Origin: Candidatus Cloacimonadota bacterium
GTDB lineage: Bacteria; Cloacimonadota; Cloacimonadia; JGIOTU-2; B8-G9
Length of the DNA: 8,066 nucleotides
Reading direction: 5' to 3'
Assembly (NCBI GenBank): GCA_003647765.1
Contig: QMNM01000051.1
Coordinates: forward strand, 1 to 8,066
The translations under genes and the position numbers were made by a program. The notes below the pieces were generated by a model. The model saw nothing but the letters and a program-made list of their open reading frames with translations, was not told where the DNA came from and searched no databases. This document shows positions 5,498-8,066 of the stretch, piece by piece (position 1 is the stretch's first letter; every line of letters starts with the position of its first letter).

Positions 5498-8053
5498 GTG
5501 AAAATACATTTTAAAATAAATGTTAGTCCTGTATTGCCAGAAAAATTAAAAAGATTGCCTGAACTTGCAAATAATTTTTGGTTTTCCTGGAATCCAATTG
5601 CTATTTCTATTTTCAAAAAATTGGATTATAGATTATGGAAACAGACCAATCATAATCCTGTATTACTTTTGACGCAAATTTCCCAGAGAAAATTGGAAAA
5701 TGCTGCTCAAGATGCTGGATTTATGAAACTATATAAAGACGCTCTTGACGATTTTGATGCTTATTTATCAGAGCCGGAAACATGGTATAAAAATAATATT
5801 GATGATGAGTTAAATCCGATAGCATATTTTTCTGCTGAATTTGGGGTTCACGAATCTATGCCGATTTTTGCAGGTGGGCTTGGTGTATTAGCAGGAGACC
5901 ATTGTAAATCCGCAAGTGATTTGAATATCCCTTTTGTTGCTGTTGGACTACTTTATAAAGAGGGCTATTTTGTCCAGCAAATTGATACAACTGGCTATCA
6001 GATAGAAAATTATGAAACTAATGATGTGTATAATATGCCATTAACAAAAGTTTGTGATAGTAATAATCAGCAGATAAAAATTTCTGTTAGAATTGCACAA
6101 CGTATTGTATATGCTCAAATTTGGCAGGTGAACATCGGTAGAATAAAATTATATCTTTTGGATACGGACATCCCTGATAATAATGATGCTGATAGACAAA
6201 TCACTGCACAATTGTACGGAGGAGATAAAGAAAACCGTATTTGTCAGGAAATATTATTAGGTATTGGCGGCGTGAAAATGCTACAAAAGTTGGGCATAAC
6301 ACCATCAGTTTGGCATATAAATGAGGGACATTCTGCTTTTCTCGGATTAGAAAGATTGCGACATTATATAATTGAAGAGAAACTGGATTTTGATGTAGCA
6401 TTGGAAATAGTCAGAGCAAATAGTATATTTACAACCCATACGCCAGTAGAAGCAGGACACGATATTTTCACTCTATCACTTATTGATAAGTACTTTTCAC
6501 ATTTCTGGCAAGAAATTGGAATTTCCAGAGAACAATTTATACAATTAGGATTAGATACAAATAATGGTTATGAACAGTTTAATTTAACAATTTTTGCATT
6601 TAACACATCTCGTCAATATAATGCTGTAAGTAAGATGCATTGTGAGACATCCAGTAAGTTATGGCAAAAGATTTGGCCCTCTGTACCGCCAGAAGAGAAT
6701 CCAATTACCTATATTACAAATGGGATTCATATTCGGTCTTGGCTATATCGCGAAATTGACCATCTATTTACTGATTATATGAGCAGTAATTGGAAAATAA
6801 AAACTATGGAACCAAAATATTGGAATGAGATTGAAAAAATTCCTGACGAACAATTCTGGCGCATTCATCAATACGCAAAAGCACAAATGATAAATGAATT
6901 GCAATATTATCTTAAAAAACAATTGCTAAGAAATAATGAATTAGTGTATAAAATCAATAATATTGATAAACTTTTTTCTACTACATGTTTAACTATTGGT
7001 TTTGCTCGCAGGTTTGCTGCTTATAAAAGAGCTGATTTAATCTTTCGTGATAAAGAGCGTCTGAAAAGGATTCTAAATTCTGACTATGGAGATATTCAAT
7101 TGATATTTGCAGGGAAAGCTCATCCTGCTGATGAATTTGGTAAAAGGATAATACAGAAAATTTATCAAATTTCTAATGAGCCTGGATTTGTAGGTAAGGT
7201 TATATTTATTGAAGGATATAATCTAAATATTGCTCGTCATCTGATTGCAGGTGTAGATGTATGGTTGAACAATCCTCGCGCTCCAATGGAAGCAAGTGGC
7301 ACAAGTGGACAAAAAGCCGCTGTTAATGGTGTAATAAATTTTAGTATATTAGATGGTTGGTGGAATGAAGGATATAATGGCAAAAATGGCTGGATAATAG
7401 GCGATAGCAAACTATACAATGACTATGAAAGACAGGATGACAGTGATAGTGATACTATCTATTCAATATTAGAGAAGGAGATTATTCCTGTATTTTTTGA
7501 ACGAAATGAACACAATGTCCCAGAAAAATGGGTAAAATTGATGAAAGAATCTATTCGCTCAGTTCTGCCTATATATAATACAGATAGAATGGTTAGCGAA
7601 TATTTTACAAAACTCTATTATCCAGCAATAAAATTACACCAGAAATTGACTGTACATAATTACCAAAAAGCTAATGAATTAGTGTTATGGAAAAATAAGA
7701 TAAAAAATGACTGGCAATCAGTATCTATCAAATTACAGAGTGCAAAGAAAAAGTATGATATAAACTGTGGAGATAAAATCCATGTTTCTGCGGAAGTTCT
7801 CTTAACAGAAAATATTAAGCCGCAAGATATTAAAGTAGAGATATATTATGGAATACTTAGTAATGATAAAATTATCTCGCCTGTGATTATTGAGATGAAT
7901 ATGTTGGAGAAGTTAAGTGATAACAATTATTTATATCAAGGCAGTATAGAGCCGAAAGATTCTGGGAATTATGGGTTCACTTTAAGAATAGTGCCAACAC
8001 ATCCTGATTTATTACATAAGAATGAGACCGGATTGATTCACTGGATGAAGTAG
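5498..8053 (+). CDS. glgP: Alpha-glucan (glycogen) phosphorylase, GT35, DUF3417 type
   Basis: This enzyme phosphorolyses alpha-1,4-glucan ends to glucose 1-phosphate in the cytoplasm, using pyridoxal phosphate. From the GTG start it has 851 residues, normal for the DUF3417-containing branch, which differs from the E. coli GlgP/MalP branch. The N-terminal DUF3417 domain (about 10-110) has the typical LANNFWFSWNP (23-33) and NHNPVLLL (51-58). The catalytic part begins with AYFSAEFGVHESMPIFAGGL (109-128), followed by HINEGHSAFLGLERLR (273-288), TTHTPVEAGHD (312-322), NGIHIRSW (408-415) and GFARRFAAYKRADLIF (501-516). The PLP-attachment motif is PMEASGTSGQK (596-606), with Lys606 the cofactor lysine, followed by LDGWW. 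A C-terminal extension (about 750-851), ending in ETGLIHW, is predicted beta-rich and also typical of this branch. The gene is complete, faces away from its neighbours, and has no other glycogen genes in view. Its product would feed glycolysis through phosphoglucomutase. Confidence 0.96.
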   Translation: MKIHFKINVSPVLPEKLKRLPELANNFWFSWNPIAISIFKKLDYRLWKQTNHNPVLLLTQISQRKLENAAQDAGFMKLYKDALDDFDAYLSEPETWYKNNIDDELNPIAYFSAEFGVHESMPIFAGGLGVLAGDHCKSASDLNIPFVAVGLLYKEGYFVQQIDTTGYQIENYETNDVYNMPLTKVCDSNNQQIKISVRIAQRIVYAQIWQVNIGRIKLYLLDTDIPDNNDADRQITAQLYGGDKENRICQEILLGIGGVKMLQKLGITPSVWHINEGHSAFLGLERLRHYIIEEKLDFDVALEIVRANSIFTTHTPVEAGHDIFTLSLIDKYFSHFWQEIGISREQFIQLGLDTNNGYEQFNLTIFAFNTSRQYNAVSKMHCETSSKLWQKIWPSVPPEENPITYITNGIHIRSWLYREIDHLFTDYMSSNWKIKTMEPKYWNEIEKIPDEQFWRIHQYAKAQMINELQYYLKKQLLRNNELVYKINNIDKLFSTTCLTIGFARRFAAYKRADLIFRDKERLKRILNSDYGDIQLIFAGKAHPADEFGKRIIQKIYQISNEPGFVGKVIFIEGYNLNIARHLIAGVDVWLNNPRAPMEASGTSGQKAAVNGVINFSILDGWWNEGYNGKNGWIIGDSKLYNDYERQDDSDSDTIYSILEKEIIPVFFERNEHNVPEKWVKLMKESIRSVLPIYNTDRMVSEYFTKLYYPAIKLHQKLTVHNYQKANELVLWKNKIKNDWQSVSIKLQSAKKKYDINCGDKIHVSAEVLLTENIKPQDIKVEIYYGILSNDKIISPVIIEMNMLEKLSDNNYLYQGSIEPKDSGNYGFTLRIVPTHPDLLHKNETGLIHWMK

Positions 8054-8066
8054 CACTATTTAGCCA

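Noticed and set aside
6201-7419. Minus-strand reading frames inside glgP
   Set aside because: They are antisense to strongly conserved phosphorylase motifs and have no features of their own.

Overview
This is an AT-rich bacterial chromosomal segment of mostly housekeeping genes. Five protein-coding genes are supported. Four lie on the minus strand, read right to left: a membrane-anchored ComEA-like DNA-binding protein, a HAD phosphatase, an MltB-type lytic transglycosylase, and uvrB. One lies on the plus strand: an alpha-glucan phosphorylase of the DUF3417-containing type. A secreted lytic transglycosylase and a ComEA-like protein fit a cell with a peptidoglycan wall, probably diderm. Low GC, scattered formulaic repeats and the gene types recall uncultivated lineages such as WOR-3/FCB-type candidate phyla. 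That placement is an impression, not a demonstration. I see no rRNA, tRNA, CRISPR array, transposase or phage gene.

Layout: 1-231 has no gene. uvrB fills 232-2229 (minus). A 96-base gap with a terminator-like fold separates it from the lytic transglycosylase (2326-3249, minus). Then comes a 439-base non-coding stretch (3250-3688). It carries a formulaic repeat just upstream of the transglycosylase start and a cluster of four short palindromes that all share the same design. The HAD phosphatase (3689-4456) and the ComEA-like gene (4453-5121) overlap by ATGA and look like one translationally coupled operon. A divergent 376-base intergenic region (5122-5497) holds a second copy of the formulaic repeat and a small hairpin. 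glgP (5498-8053, plus) follows and ends 13 bases before the window edge.

The genes do not form a single pathway. uvrB serves nucleotide excision repair, glgP mobilises storage glucan, the transglycosylase remodels the wall, and the ComEA-like/HAD pair may relate to DNA binding or uptake and phosphate-ester metabolism. I found no convincing new defence, mobile or biosynthetic system. The most interesting material is non-coding: the REP/REPIN-like palindrome cluster at 3417-3586 and the repeats dispersed between genes. Two gene starts (transglycosylase and glgP) should be moved inward from the longest reading frame.
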